Assembly: GCA_001599935.1 (NCBI GenBank)
Contig: BCIJ01000044.1
Coordinates: 12,656 to 76,655 of the forward strand
Origin: Holtermannia corniformis
Lineage: Eukaryota > Basidiomycota > Tremellomycetes > Holtermanniales
DNA: 64,000 nt
Reading direction: 5' to 3'
The position numbers were made by a program, and so were the translations under genes. A model generated the notes under the pieces. It saw nothing but the letters and a program-made list of their open reading frames with translations. It was not told where the DNA came from and did not search any database. This document shows positions 34,091 through 44,785 of this stretch, piece by piece. How positions within the stretch are numbered: position 1 is the stretch's first letter; each line of letters begins with the position of its first letter.

Positions 34091-36332
34091 TTAGCTCGAC
34101 TTGGCCAGTTCGTACAAGTAGGTCCCGAGCAGCTTGGTCCCCTAAGACGCGTCAGTACGACCTTTCGGGTGAAAGAGCGAGCGTCGTTCACCTTGATGTA
34201 GTTGGAAGTGTCGAGCTTCTCGTTGATCCTGCGCAAGTCAGTAGATGGCTTGCGAGCCTCTGGTTGCCACGCACGAGTGCGCGCCGTCATCGCCACGACC
34301 CATCGGCAGCAGAAGCACATTGGTCTGGAGGATGTTTGCAAACGTGAGCGTGACGGGGATCGAGCCACCCTCGCGCGTGTAGTCGGGCGCAATACCGTAC
34401 ACGACTTCAGTCGCCTTGTGCGCCGCGCGGTACGAGTAGTGCTACGTGCTGTCAGCCATACAACGTCAACCGATCGCCAAACTCGCGTTGGGGTCGGCCT
34501 GCTTCGAGTCAGTATGTCACTCTGCGGCTTCGCGGGCGACTGACCACCCATGGCTCGCCGCCGTGCAGCAGCTCGACCGACATCTTGCTCTTGGTCTTGA
34601 TCTTGGCAAACTCCTTGTTGACGTAGTCGACCACGAGGCGGTTAACGTCGTCGAGGCCGATGTCGGGCACCAAGCGGATCGAGAATTTGCCTATGCATCT
34701 CGTCAGCACAGGCTTACCAACAGCGTGAATAGGCCTACCATGAACAGCAGCAGGGATGACAGTCTTGCAGCCAGGCGCGGCTGAGTCACGTCAGCCGAGT
34801 TTGATGAAAGGATTGCACCGAGCGTACAGAAAGCACCCTCGATGCCGTGCAAAGACAAGCTCGGGTAGCGCATGCGGCCCATCAACTATTACAGCTGTTA
34901 GTCGATCATTAAGCGAAGGGAACTATAGAGACCTACCGTAGTCGCCTTGTCGTCGGACAATGTCACTTGCGCGCCGACAGCCTCGTCAATGTCCTGTGAT
35001 AGCGACGGTCAGTGACCGACCGTTTGAGCTCTTATGGTAGGCCTCTCGCGAGGGAGGGTCCGCATACTCCAAACAACTTCAGACAAGACACTCACCTTGA
35101 TGCTAAAGTTGATCACGTCGTACCGCTTGCGCTCCTCTTCAGTCAGCGGGGCCACAAGCTCCTTGATGCCTGGAACCAGGATCTCGCCCTCGGACGTGAC
35201 AAGCTTGGACACTGTCATCGATGTCAGCCTGATTCAGGCCGGAAGGGATTCGCAACGCACTCAGCTGGATCAAGTCGGTCATGGGCTCGTGTACGGTCGC
35301 GCCGAAAACACCAGAGTGCAGGTCGCGCGCTGGGCCCGAGACGGAGATCTTGAAGTAGGCGACGCCACGGAGACCGTAGGTGAGGCACGGAGTGGTCGTG
35401 TTGAGCCCTAGGCGGTCAATTTTTGGGACGTGCAAGTGGATGACAGGACTCACAGTAGTTGTCTGTACTACGGTTCAGCACCGGCTGACGAAAAGAACGA
35501 GAGGGGGAACTGACCCGAGATACAGACACAGTCGACGCCCTTGAAGAATCCGTCCTTCTCCTGCTCGATCAAGTCGTCAAGGCCTTCAGAGCCCGACTCC
35601 TCCATGCCTTCAAAGCACATTTTCAAGTTGACCTGATGGTGGCGTCAGCCAAACACTGTAAACATTCAACACAGGGCGTGCGCACTCACCGGCAGCTCCA
35701 GACCCAGGTCCTTGTGTGCCTCGATCACGTTCAACCAGCCGAGCACGGGACCCTTGTCATCGCTCGAGCCACGACCGTACAACTTGCCCGAGTTGTCTGG
35801 GTCGGGTGTCAGGACAAACGGCTCAAAGCGCCACCCGTCCTCCTTGAGTGCTGGCTGGACGTCATAGTGTCCATACAAAAGGAGTGTTTTCTGACGGCTA
35901 ATCAGCATGCGTTCAAAGGAGCTGATGGGGTGAACGGGGTGACGGAAGGGGGCGGACGCTGACCTTGGCCGGGTCATTGCCGAGGCTTGCGAGCACAGCT
36001 GGCGGGAGATCAATTTCCTGACCGTCGAGAACCTGCTTGCCGAGCGGACGCTGCTCGACTGTCGCGCCGAGCTCGGTCAGGTGCTTTGCGAGCCACGCGC
36101 CCATTTCGTGCACATGCTTGCGGTATCTGTGCGTGGATCGTCAGTCCCAATCGTTCCGCAGGATCGCACGACCACCCACGCTGGGTCACCCGAGACGCTG
36201 CCCAATCAAGTCAGCACCATTCCACCAAAGGTGGGACGCAACGTACGACGGGATCGCGACGACCTCGGCGAGCTTGTCGATAAACTGCTGTTGGTGTTCG
36301 TCGACATAAGAGAGGAACTGGGGGTTGGCCAT
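34091..36332 (-). CDS. DUG1: Cys-Gly metallodipeptidase, M20 family (Dug1-like)
   Basis: Cytosolic M20-family dipeptidase that in yeast cleaves Cys-Gly during glutathione breakdown. The start is ATG 36332 ([20 protein letters not shown]). Metal-site motifs are in order: [10 protein letters not shown] with the His and Asp ligands; [12 protein letters not shown] with the bridging Asp; [17 protein letters not shown] with the catalytic and liganding Glu residues; and the C-terminal GDDGAHS with the last His. Dimerisation and lid elements are present ([17 protein letters not shown] and IRLVPDI). About ten short introns interrupt it, with no frame breaks seen. It converges on the LIM gene, with 35 bp between stop codons. 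Confidence 0.94.
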
Positions 36333-37203
36333 GATGATTCTGCTGTTACCGTGAGGTTGGAAGAAGAAAGTGGTCGAGGTTCGGTTGATGCTTATGGGAA
36401 CCGCGCGGTGCCGGGCGGAGCTCACCGAGTCACGTGATACAGTTCAAGTCAACGGATCAAGTCAACGGAGCGGCTCCTGTGCCGCCTTGAGGGATGCCGG
36501 GATGCTTCTGGACAGTGGAGAGCCTGAACGGCATCCTTCCTTGGAGTAGGTGAACACTTTAGCGAAACGGATGTTGGAAAACGTCAGGCAGCCACCCGCC
36601 ACGCCGATCTCAAACGCACGTGGCAGACAGTGGCCGGCAATCAGGCGTTGGGAGACAGTCGTTATGTAGTCAGGGATGGGGGGAATGCAGAGTCGGCTGA
36701 TTCGGCATCTACCGCTCGATCCAGGTCGCTGAAAGGTCTGCCGGCCATCTCGCGGAGCCGACGTAAACGTTGTGGAATGCACCTTACTCGAGTGGCGCTT
36801 GGTGGATATCATTTTGAATGCCTCTGAGATATCATTCGGCAGCCGTCACAATGAACCACCATAAGACAATGCGTTATGCGAGTTCAGCGCTAGATGTACC
36901 GCGCTCATCACCAGTCGTTGACCCAACACGAGGTCTCGCGCTCGCCGACTCTTTTTTTTCGAGTCGGTGTGTTTGTCAGGCCACCGCCGTCGAAACCAGG
37001 GCCGGAAATGGCACAAGGCAGTAGTGGATCTGATGTACTTGATCTCGTCGCCAAGCACGATGCTGTTTGACTTTGTCAAATCTTGCGTTCGAGAGAGTTC
37101 GCAGGTCCGAGCGCGTTCTAGCACACCGCTAGCACGTGTCTAGCGCTACTCGGTTCGCAAACGCTTGCATGGCGACAGCGCCAGCGGCAGCTCGAGCCGC
37201 TCA
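36333..37203. other. divergent intergenic region between DUG1 and the rhomboid gene
   Basis: 871 bp holding the upstream regions of both genes. It has an eight-T run near 36952 and GAGTCACGTGAT (E-box-like CACGTG) near 36430, about 100 bp upstream of the DUG1 start. No credible ORF or RNA gene was recognised. Confidence 0.45.
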
Positions 37204-38700
37204 ATGATGAGCTATCTCTCGCAAGGTCAAGTCAGCTATCGATGCCTACAGTCCGTTCGGTCCGTACACACATCATCACCCACACCCGCCCGTCAAGTCC
37301 TCGCACGGATCCAGCCGAAACGGATCGCAGTCAGAGCATCGAGCTACGGTCGAGATCACCTGCAAGATGATACAGAGGGAACCTGGCAAGGCGGCTATCA
37401 AAGACCGCCGTATTGGAAGCCGATCGGGGTGAGTTCTTCGGCTCACTTGCTACTGGCTGACATCGAGTAGTTTGCAGTAGGACTAGGCGCGGCAGGTTAT
37501 GGGCTCGGAGCGGCGTATACGAATACGGATACGGCGCAATGGCAGGCCAAGCTTGGTCAGGGTAGCTGGTGGCGATCAGCCGATCAACCAGACAGTGCAG
37601 AGATCCAGCGCGCAAAGAAACTCGATCTCGCAAAGGTACGTTCGGTCGCTACGCTGCGGAATGGTCGGCTCGTCTGGTTGTACTTGACGAGACTCTGCTT
37701 GTGCCATGCGGGGACTCGCTGACATTTCTCAGCGTCTTCAAGCTCGTCTCGACCATCTTCCGTCATCCCTTCAATCTCTGCCCGAACCGATCCGCATCCC
37801 CATTCTCCGAATCTACGTCACATTCGCCGAGGCTCTGCTCTCACTCCCGGGCTCACAGCTTGCGCCTGTAGCTTGCATCGTACCGATGGCCGGCGTGTTC
37901 CTCATGTGGAAATTTCGGGCCGCACGGCCGTTTATGAACCAGTGGTTCTTGCATCACCCCGTTGGGCGGGATTTCAGGGCTGTCACGCTGTTCACCAGTA
38001 TCGTCAGTAGCCATCAATCACAGGTGTAACAACAGCAGCGCTGACCCAGCACACGTAGCTCTCGCACAAATCCCTGCCGCATTTCGCATTCAACTCGATC
38101 GCGCTCTACTCGTTCGGCGCAGCGGCATACACCTTTCTCTCTTCACCACCATCCTCAAACCACCCACTGCCAAGCAGCACCACGACCCCGCATTTCCTTG
38201 CCTTCTTGCTAGTTGCAGGCCTTGCATCGTCCCTCTCATCCCATCTCTTCACCTCGCTCGTTCGCCTCCCACGCCTCCTCCGGACCCTGGCGTCACCAGC
38301 GCGCATCTCGGCCCCGGCGGCACTCGCCGCGCATGGTGGGATCCTGCCGAGCCTCGGTGCGAGCGGTGCAATCTATGCCGCACTGACCGTCACGGGCTGT
38401 GCGTTCCCTGACGCCGGTGTCAGTCTCATCTTCTTGCCATGGGTCACTATCCCGATTGGCTGGGGTATGGTGGGGATGGTGGGCTTGGATATCCTAGGCA
38501 TCATCCGGGGTTGGCGGCGAGTCTTCTGTGCAAGGTGTATGCACAGCTACTGATGTTGGACCCCCAGTATGTTCGATCACGTCGCCCATCTCGGCGGTGC
38601 CCTATTTGGGATCGCATACTACAAGTACGGGCGCGAATGCTGGGACTGGACGCGGCGCAAGCTAGGCGCTCAGGATCGTGGGGTCGGCATCGTGTTCTAG
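37204..38700 (+). CDS. PCP1: mitochondrial rhomboid protease (Pcp1/PARL-like)
   Basis: Intramembrane serine protease. The start at ATG 37204 gives an Arg/Ser/Thr-rich N terminus without acidic residues (MMSYLSQGQVSYRCLQSVRS), fitting a mitochondrial presequence. Several transmembrane helices follow: CIVPMAGVFLMWKF, HFAFNSIALYSFGAAAYTFL, LLVAGLASSLSSHLF, LGASGAIYAAL and VSLIFLPWVTIPIGWGMVG. The catalytic serine is in GASGA near 38365 and the catalytic His in DHVAHLGGALFG near 38585. HFAFNSIAL matches the conserved His/Asn region of the fourth rhomboid helix. Short introns separate six or so exons. In yeast this enzyme processes Mgm1 and cytochrome c peroxidase. Confidence 0.9.
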
Positions 38701-38737
38701 CATGGCAATGCACGATGATTATAGTCTCGCATGACGG

Positions 38738-39848
38738 CTAGAAGCCATCTAGATCCAACGCAGAAATGAGCTGCGAGGGCGCTGCCTTGTCGTCTTCTTC
38801 CTCCTCTTCCTCTTCCTCCTCTTCCTCGTCGTCATAGTCCTCTTCTTCTTCGTACTCGTCTTCGTACTCGCCATCGGGGTCTCCCTCCCCTGCCTCCCGA
38901 TGACTGCCAGCCTCGCCACCTATCTTGTCGCCTCTCAGACAGCGTTCAGAACCCACGCCCACAACGCCAATCCCAAGTGCAATCCCACCGTTCCCCGGAG
39001 TCAAGCTAGGCGACAGCAGCGGCGAAGCGCTGAAGCTGACTCTGCGCGATTTCTTCGGGCTCTCGGTTCCGGCAGCGCCAGGCGGTGGTCCTGCAAAAGC
39101 AACCTTGAGGTTTGGTGGTAGTCGTTTGGCAAGCGAGGGGGGAGGCTCTGGGTATGACAGTGTTGGCCAGAGCCAGACGGGATAGGGCGGAGCAGGGAGT
39201 TGTAAGGCAGGATTGTCGTCGGATAGGTAGGACGAGAAAAAGGGTCCAAACGGGACGTCTTCGTCGTCGTTGTCAAACCTGGTGCAGGGTGAGCTTGCGA
39301 GGCAATCCAAGGACAGCATGACGGACCGAAAGAGCTCGTTGGATATACTGTCGGGGTGCCATCCCATTAGCTTTCGCAATGCGCCGATGATGAGCGAGGT
39401 GTGAGACAAGCCGTCCTTGTCAGCAAGGTAAAGAGGATAATTCGATGGCTGAACCATCATCTGCATGCCGTCAGCGCAGATTGCTCCACGCACGTCAAAC
39501 TCGACAGACCTTGACAACCTCGTTCACTTCGGCGCGACCCATCCCCAGCTCCTCACCCTCCATCTTCCCCACCTTGATCCATTTGATCTCGACTTGCCGG
39601 CCTTTGCCCTTGCCCTTGTCATTCGCACCTGCACCTCCGCCGAGTCCCCTGGCCCATTGTACGAGTTCCGAGTCCTCCTCTGGCTCTTTCTTTGCGAGCA
39701 CTACCAGCGTCCTGAGATGTAGCCGGTCTACGAATGCCAGGTTGCGCTTCAGAGGGACAGCACCTCGGTAGAGGACTTGCGATGATGTCGACGCGTGATA
39801 CTGGGATGGCGCGCTGGCGATAGAAAAGTGTAGAGGCGGAGTGAGCAT
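38738..39848 (-). CDS. OCA4: Oca/Siw14-type atypical phosphatase lacking the catalytic Cys (Oca4-like)
   Basis: The fold matches the plant/fungal DSP-like family (Siw14, Oca1-6). From ATG 39848: MLTPPLHFSIAS, VLYRGAVPLKRNLAFVDRLH, LRTLVVLAKKEPEE, then after an intron MMVQPSNYPLYLADKDGLSH and IGALRKLMGWHPDSISNELF. In active members the segment after the nYPllih motif is the P-loop HCxxGKxRTG; here it reads YLADKDGLSHTSLI, with neither the nucleophilic Cys nor the closing Arg. A pseudophosphatase role is inferred, as proposed for yeast Oca4. The C-terminal half is extra: Pro/Ser/Gly-rich linker, RRVSFS motif and a long Glu/Asp run before SALDLDGF. The symbol is tentative. Confidence 0.78.
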
Positions 39849-40563
39849 GTTGTCATCTGTCGGACCTTGAGCGTAGGTGGCTGGTGGACCACCTCGAGCT
39901 GGGCGAGCGCCTGGTCGGACGCACAGACTGAGCAAGATTGCACAACTGAGTACACAAACGTGGTCTCGCTCCAAGAGTTATTTTGTTGCCGACAATTCGC
40001 GAGTGTGGCGGCGGGGCAATGGTGCGGCGTGGACGACGGCCGTGCTGTCTAGCTGTGCTGCACAGGAGAATTCGACAGGAGGAAGTGACAAGACAGGCCG
40101 TTCCATCTCGGAACAATGGCAGAGTGTTGATATTCGAATTTGCATTACATATGACATCGACGCGTATAATGAATACTGTACGTGCCCTGTTGCGAAAAGC
40201 TTGGCGCCTCGCAGGCTGTGAGGGAAAGTGTACAGTGTACAGTCCCGTGACTGCGAGGCAGGACCCATATCCGCGCTCGTCTGCGTAGATCGATGCATCT
40301 ACTCTACCATATCTAGACATGCTGCCTTGCGCTGGTCTGACACAGACGCGCGCAGTCCATCGAAGTGAGCCCCTTCACCTCCCTTGATTGCAAGTGTGAG
40401 GTAAACGTGACCGCAGAAGCTAATTCGCACTGCCTTCGCGCTTCTCAGCAGTGGTCGCCTGAGCATCCAGTCTGAGCTCGGCCGAAGAGCACGAAAGGAC
40501 TCTGCGAAGGCGACATCTATGCTCAGCTATAATCCCACCCGATTCGAGACGTCGTCCGTCATC
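39849..40563. other. intergenic, start of small-gene region
   Basis: About 715 bp upstream of the Oca4-like gene and the 40564 ORF. A TATAAT-like box (40528-40533) lies 35 bp before the ATG at 40564. No other supported feature is seen. Confidence 0.4.
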
Positions 40564-40794
40564 ATGTCGGTCACCACCTATTCCAAAGCTGCGCCAAGCA
40601 ACCCTGTCACCGATTTGGCCATCTACACCGCCGAGCATCAGTGTGGCGATGAGCGAGTACGAAAGACGTACAAGGAATACGGTTTTGTAGCGCTGACGGA
40701 AGCTGAGCTGCTGCAGAGGCGGAACGCGCTGAACGATGCTTGTGGCAGATGTGGGAGTTCTCTGACGTATATCTCAGTGGCAAGAACTGAGTAG
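40564..40794 (+). CDS. small Cys-pair protein, putative family member 1
   Basis: 76 codons from ATG 40564 (MSVTTYSKAAPSNP...). It ends with a helical stretch (LTEAELLQRRNALNDA), a CGRC pair and GSSLTYISVARTE. A single Cys precedes them, giving a C...C-x2-C pattern. A TATA-like box lies about 35 bp upstream. No signal peptide or TM segment. The C terminus resembles that of the ORF at 41287 (C-x2-C then V/L-T-W/Y and a TE ending). Function unknown; lineage-specific. Confidence 0.45.
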   Translation: MSVTTYSKAAPSNPVTDLAIYTAEHQCGDERVRKTYKEYGFVALTEAELLQRRNALNDACGRCGSSLTYISVARTE

Positions 40795-41286
40795 GAGCTA
40801 CGCTGTGATGCATCTCGCCGACTCCCTTCAGTGTATCGTCAACCGTATATCTCGCGCGCTTAACTGTGGCGCTTCAGAGCTCCTCCAGCCAGTGTAAGAC
40901 GCTTTCGTTGAGAATGCTTCAAACAAAGTTATACTTGGCATCGCACATGTGCGAAGCATCTCGTGCGGGCTCTAGTCTGAAGCATCAGGGAGTCCCTGAA
41001 GACCAATGTTGGAAGACCTGACCGGTAGTCGATTATACCAGGTTGAGCTGCGTTGCCTCACTACTCTGCTGCACGACCCGGCGTGACTGGTGCGGTTGGG
41101 AAGCCGCTGTCACTTCACACTGCACACCTAACCATTTCTCTATTGTGATCAAGCAAGAGGTGACTGCGGCTCAGATTATTTCGTTGGAAACCCTACAACC
41201 GCAGGCCACCTCTCCGACTGGAGAAGGCCCAGTACGGTCACAAATGTCCTCGCTCTCGAGGCTCGCTGTTACTTTTGCTACCAACA

Positions 41287-41529
41287 ATGTCGACGAGGGA
41301 GCTAGACGTGTCCTCGCTCAGATTCCGGACGGATAGTCACCCGTGTATCAGTGGTAAAACCGGCCCGAAAGACAAACTGTTCCCAGAGACACCGAAAGGC
41401 ACCAACAACGACGAGGTGCTTCAGAGCATGCAGTGGCTCTATCCAATCTGCCCTTGGTGCTGGAATCGGGTCACATGGCACATAGTCACGACGTCGACCG
41501 AGCAAACGGCGGGAGATAGCGGTGAATGA
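41287..41529 (+). CDS. small Cys-pair protein, putative family member 2
   Basis: 80 codons from ATG 41287 (MSTRELDVSS...). The core has PCISGKTGPKD, PKGTNNDEVLQSMQ, then PICPWCWNRVTWHIV and a TTSTE ending region. The CPWC pair and following VTW/TE pattern match the 40564 ORF. No membrane or secretion signal is seen. It converges on the 41546-41746 relic, only 16 bp away. Function unknown. Confidence 0.42.
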   Translation: MSTRELDVSSLRFRTDSHPCISGKTGPKDKLFPETPKGTNNDEVLQSMQWLYPICPWCWNRVTWHIVTTSTEQTAGDSGE

Positions 41530-41545
41530 GGGATGTACGACGTGA

Positions 41546-41746
41546 TCAATCACGATCCGCAGTAGTGTCGATGATCAGACTTTGGTTGGGACACTCGTAA
41601 CACGATATGCAATGTCCAATTTGACTCGCTGATAGCTCGGCTGCCGTCGTGTCGAAGGTGTTCCCGCCCACCCGCACCGGCAGACACGTGATGCATGGCG
41701 CAAGACGTCCCTTTGGCGATTCTGGCAAAACTGCCAGAAATGCCAA
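41546..41746 (-). pseudogene. Cys-pair family relic without start codon
   Basis: An open frame on the opposite strand with PCITC, a GGNTFDTTAAELSAS helix-like stretch, HCISCYEC and a hydrophobic/acidic end (LIIDTTADRD). The arrangement parallels the neighbouring small genes, but the frame has no ATG. It may be a relic or the last exon of an unseen gene. The similarity was judged by eye and is weak. Confidence 0.3.
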
Positions 41747-41963
41747 AAGGCGGAGACGGCTAGCAAGCTCCTAGCGCCTCGCTATCACTTGCTCTCCCGT
41801 CCAACGCTACCACTTTGAGGTCTAATTTCGACCGATCAGGAAACCTGGAGAGTCAAAGGATGTTCACGGCCTTCGTGACTGTCAAAGGGAAGGCTTGCTC
41901 CTGAGGCGGGCTACAGTCTATATGAGAACCACGCGAAGGAGACATGGATTGCGATCCACCACG

Positions 41964-42221
41964 ATGTCAACTACCAGCAACTCAGGTACCAATGACCCGC
42001 CCCTCACTGAGTGCTTTTTCAGTGGTCCGAAGCACGTTTGTCGTTCGGGCTCAACATATGTTCCTGTCAAGCTTGTCAAGCTTACCGGCGAGAATGCTGA
42101 CAAGTCTCAAGCAGACCTACTATCCCAGCTGCAAACCGAGGATCCTCAATGTGCATGCGGCATGGAGCCCAAATGGACGTGTTCCGATAAGCGAGTGAAT
42201 GGCGTACGAACACCAAACTAA
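41964..42221 (+). CDS. small Cys-rich protein, putative family member 3
   Basis: 85 codons from ATG 41964 (MSTTSNSGTNDPPL...). Motifs are CFFSGPKHVCRSG, GENADKSQADLLSQLQ, then PQCACGMEPKWTCSDKR. A TATA-like TATATG lies 40-45 bp upstream. The GxN...ADLL...CxC order parallels the other small genes in this cluster. No signal peptide. Function unknown. Confidence 0.42.
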   Translation: MSTTSNSGTNDPPLTECFFSGPKHVCRSGSTYVPVKLVKLTGENADKSQADLLSQLQTEDPQCACGMEPKWTCSDKRVNGVRTPN

Positions 42222-42724
42222 TTGCAGTCTTATGTAGGCTGTAGCGGTGCGCAATGCACAAAGTGACGCATGCGTTCACCCTATTCAGACACAGTACCGA
42301 GGGCTGACCGGTGCCCACGCTAGTGAGTACGATGGAGGCAATCGTCAGCCTTCTGTTGAAGCACCCCCGTCGAAAGTAGGCGAGTCTCCGTCCCCCCCAA
42401 TAATGTCATCCGACCGGGTGTTCGATCTGAGCTCCGCGAAGGACCAACTGCGAATTTCTGTCCTATCAGACAGACCAGACCGCCTTGGATGCAAGCGCAG
42501 CGTGTTGCCTTCCACCAGGAAGACAGGTCCGGTGTAGCGAGCATCGCTCACAACGGAGCGAACTGGATCTCGCGACTCCGCGTCGCACTCCAATCTCTCT
42601 GTGCCCCAAGCGACGGCAGAAAGGGACGCCAATCTCTCTTTTCGATCTCCGCCAGGCTGCGTAGTATAAGACGCAGGGATTCAAGCGACCGGCATCACTC
42701 TGGTTTCGTCCACTTTTCTGCGAT

Positions 42725-42940
42725 ATGTCGTGGGTCAGCGCCGATTACGCTCGCGATGTATTGAAGAACGCCGCTTTGCAGAGTATCGCGGCATGGATTA
42801 CAAAAGCTCAACAGGAGAAGGCAAGCGCCGGCGTCGTCTCTGGTGCAACACAGGAGGAGCTCGCTGAGTTCTGTAGCCTGTTCGAGTCCAACTATCACCA
42901 GCTGCTCAAAAGCACCGCTCGCGAAAGCGTGGGCTTATAA
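42725..42940 (+). CDS. small hypothetical protein, 71 aa
   Basis: ATG 42725 opens a helical, polar 71-residue protein (MSWVSADYARDVLKNAAL ... ESNYHQLLKSTARESVGL). A TATAAG motif lies about 60 bp upstream (near 42665). It contains one Cys and no TM segment. It does not clearly join either small family nearby. Function unknown. Confidence 0.4.
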   Translation: MSWVSADYARDVLKNAALQSIAAWITKAQQEKASAGVVSGATQEELAEFCSLFESNYHQLLKSTARESVGL

Positions 42941-43000
42941 AAGCCTGTATCCGCACCGAGCGCGTAGAACCAGCTTTGGTTATGATGTATATATATATGA

Positions 43001-44731
43001 CTAGGTCGCCGCCCTCCTCCTCCTCTCATAATCAGGCAACGCCAGTTCACTTCCCATCAGCTCATAAGGGTTCGTCCGGCCCCTCGCACGAATCTTCTTT
43101 TCCTTGTCCTTCTTCGCGACCGGGAACGCCTTGGTCTCCGGTGACGGTGCTGCACCGCGCGCAATGGCCGAGCCCGGCGCTTTCGGGATGTAGCCTACAC
43201 CAGGCGCTGGATCCGGGTTGGACATGGTCCGAGGCCGACGGGGACGGATGAAGCCAAGGAATTTGGATGATTTGACGGGCGCGATGGACGCGGGCGAGGC
43301 GGTCGTCAAGACAGTAGTGATTGTAGGTAGTGGTTGGTCCGAGGACGAGATGGATGCTGAATCGTCTGATGCGACCGTGTTGGTCGCGCTAGCGGTCGTA
43401 GACGAGCTTGCGGACCGGCGCCAGAACCCCTGACGCGGTGGTGAGGGCGTGACGCGCGCGGGCTCGGAAGCTTGGCGCAAGGCCGGGGGCCGTACGGGTG
43501 CTGTTGCGCTAACGCTGATCGTTGGCACGATGGGACTTGTACCGCCTGCGCTCGCGCTGGCACCTGTGGTATCGAGCGACGAACGGTGCATCATCTCGCA
43601 GCATCGAACTTTGAGCGAGCGACGCTTTTCGCTGTGGTTTGTGCCACTGGCACCGATCGCCGATGACTCTGGGCTGAGCGAGACTGACGACCGGGGTGAA
43701 GTCTGCGTCGACTCGTTGGAAGCCTTGCGGCGGATCCCAAAGGACAGTGCCTTTTTCCTATCGAGTGACGGAGAGGGCAAGCCAGTCGAGCTGAGCGGGA
43801 GGGGTAGGGGTGGTGGCAAGGTCATGATCGAAACCTCTGGCGAGGGTGATTGAGAGACTGATGAAGACGGCGTGAATGCGACGCGTCGATCCGGATGTGT
43901 GCGCGCTCGTCGCACGACAGGGATCGCCGGGTTCGACTGGGTTCTCCGTCGTGGCAGCGGCAACTCGAGGTGTTTGCACGGCAGCATGTAGAAGAGTGAC
44001 TGAACTATAGTCAGCATACAAAAAATGACGAGCTTTCTCATGACCCACCAAAAGGTATCCCGCAACGCCCATGACCAGAATCAACTCGAGAGGCGGCTGC
44101 AGTCCCGCACCGCTCTGGACCGCGCGAGCCCAGTCGTCCATTTCCTCACGACCGTCCTCGCCCTCGCCATCATTCAGCGGGTAGCCGCCGGGAACATGCA
44201 ATGTTTGCCTATAAGCGCTCGTCTGCGGCCCTGGTCCCGCCAGCGCGTTGATCTCGGAAGCCATTATTGTCGATGTATTCTGGGCGTGCGCAGTAGAATA
44301 AAGCACTCTCAAGTATCGCTCGGCCAAAGGACTGAAACGCGCGGCTTTCTGACCAAACTGGCCGCAAACTCGGTCTTCGGGCGCCGGGACGGGGACGACG
44401 TGGCCGTAGTCTAAATCACGAGACGGAGATCCCTTGTTGCCCGAGTCGGATCCGCTCAATGGTTCAGTCTGGGTGGGTGTGACCACTGGACAGGCAGAGA
44501 CCAAATACTCGCGATGGATCGTACCAGCGCTCTCTCGGGGTTCTCACCATCGTACGACAGTGTCCGTTGTTGGGTTCCTTTGAGCAGACGGATCGCCCGT
44601 CGGCGCAAATCGTCCCATGCGGCCGCCACGCGGAACGGGACGGCAACCGTTGACCAATGCCCGATCCCCGAATGATGTAAGCGCCCGGTAGCAGTCTTCC
44701 CGGTGCAACCGAGCTGAAAAGAGTCATGCAT
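43001..44731 (-). CDS. Ser/Pro-rich protein with one transmembrane helix, 5' end uncertain
   Basis: The firm part starts at ATG 44264 (MASEINALAGPGPQ...), crosses an intron near 44030 and stops at 43001. At the intron the segments PLELILVMGVAGYLL and SLFYMLP join into a single hydrophobic helix. The C-terminal about 330 residues are Ser/Thr/Pro/Arg rich and disordered (RRTQSNPAIPVV, SPRSSVSLSPES, KKDKEKKIRARGRTNPYELM). Upstream, frames at 44731-44560 (MHDSFQLGCTG..., WDDLRRRAIRLLKGTQQ) and 44504-44267 also look coding and may be 5' exons, so the given start is the outer limit. I do not recognise a family. Confidence 0.55.
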
Positions 44732-44785
44732 TCGTCATCTATCATCATTGCTTTCCTTTCTCTCTGCTCTCGACCTCGACTTTGT

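Noticed and set aside
39849..39974. Upstream extension of the Oca4-like gene with a signal-peptide-like stretch (VLSCAILLSLCV)
   Set aside because: No ATG opens it (TTG only), and ATG 39848 gives the family-typical MLTPP start.
42345..42632. 95-codon minus-strand frame (LVEGNTLRLHPRRSG...)
   Set aside because: An overlapping + strand frame is equally long and neither has motifs or a promoter; left uncalled.
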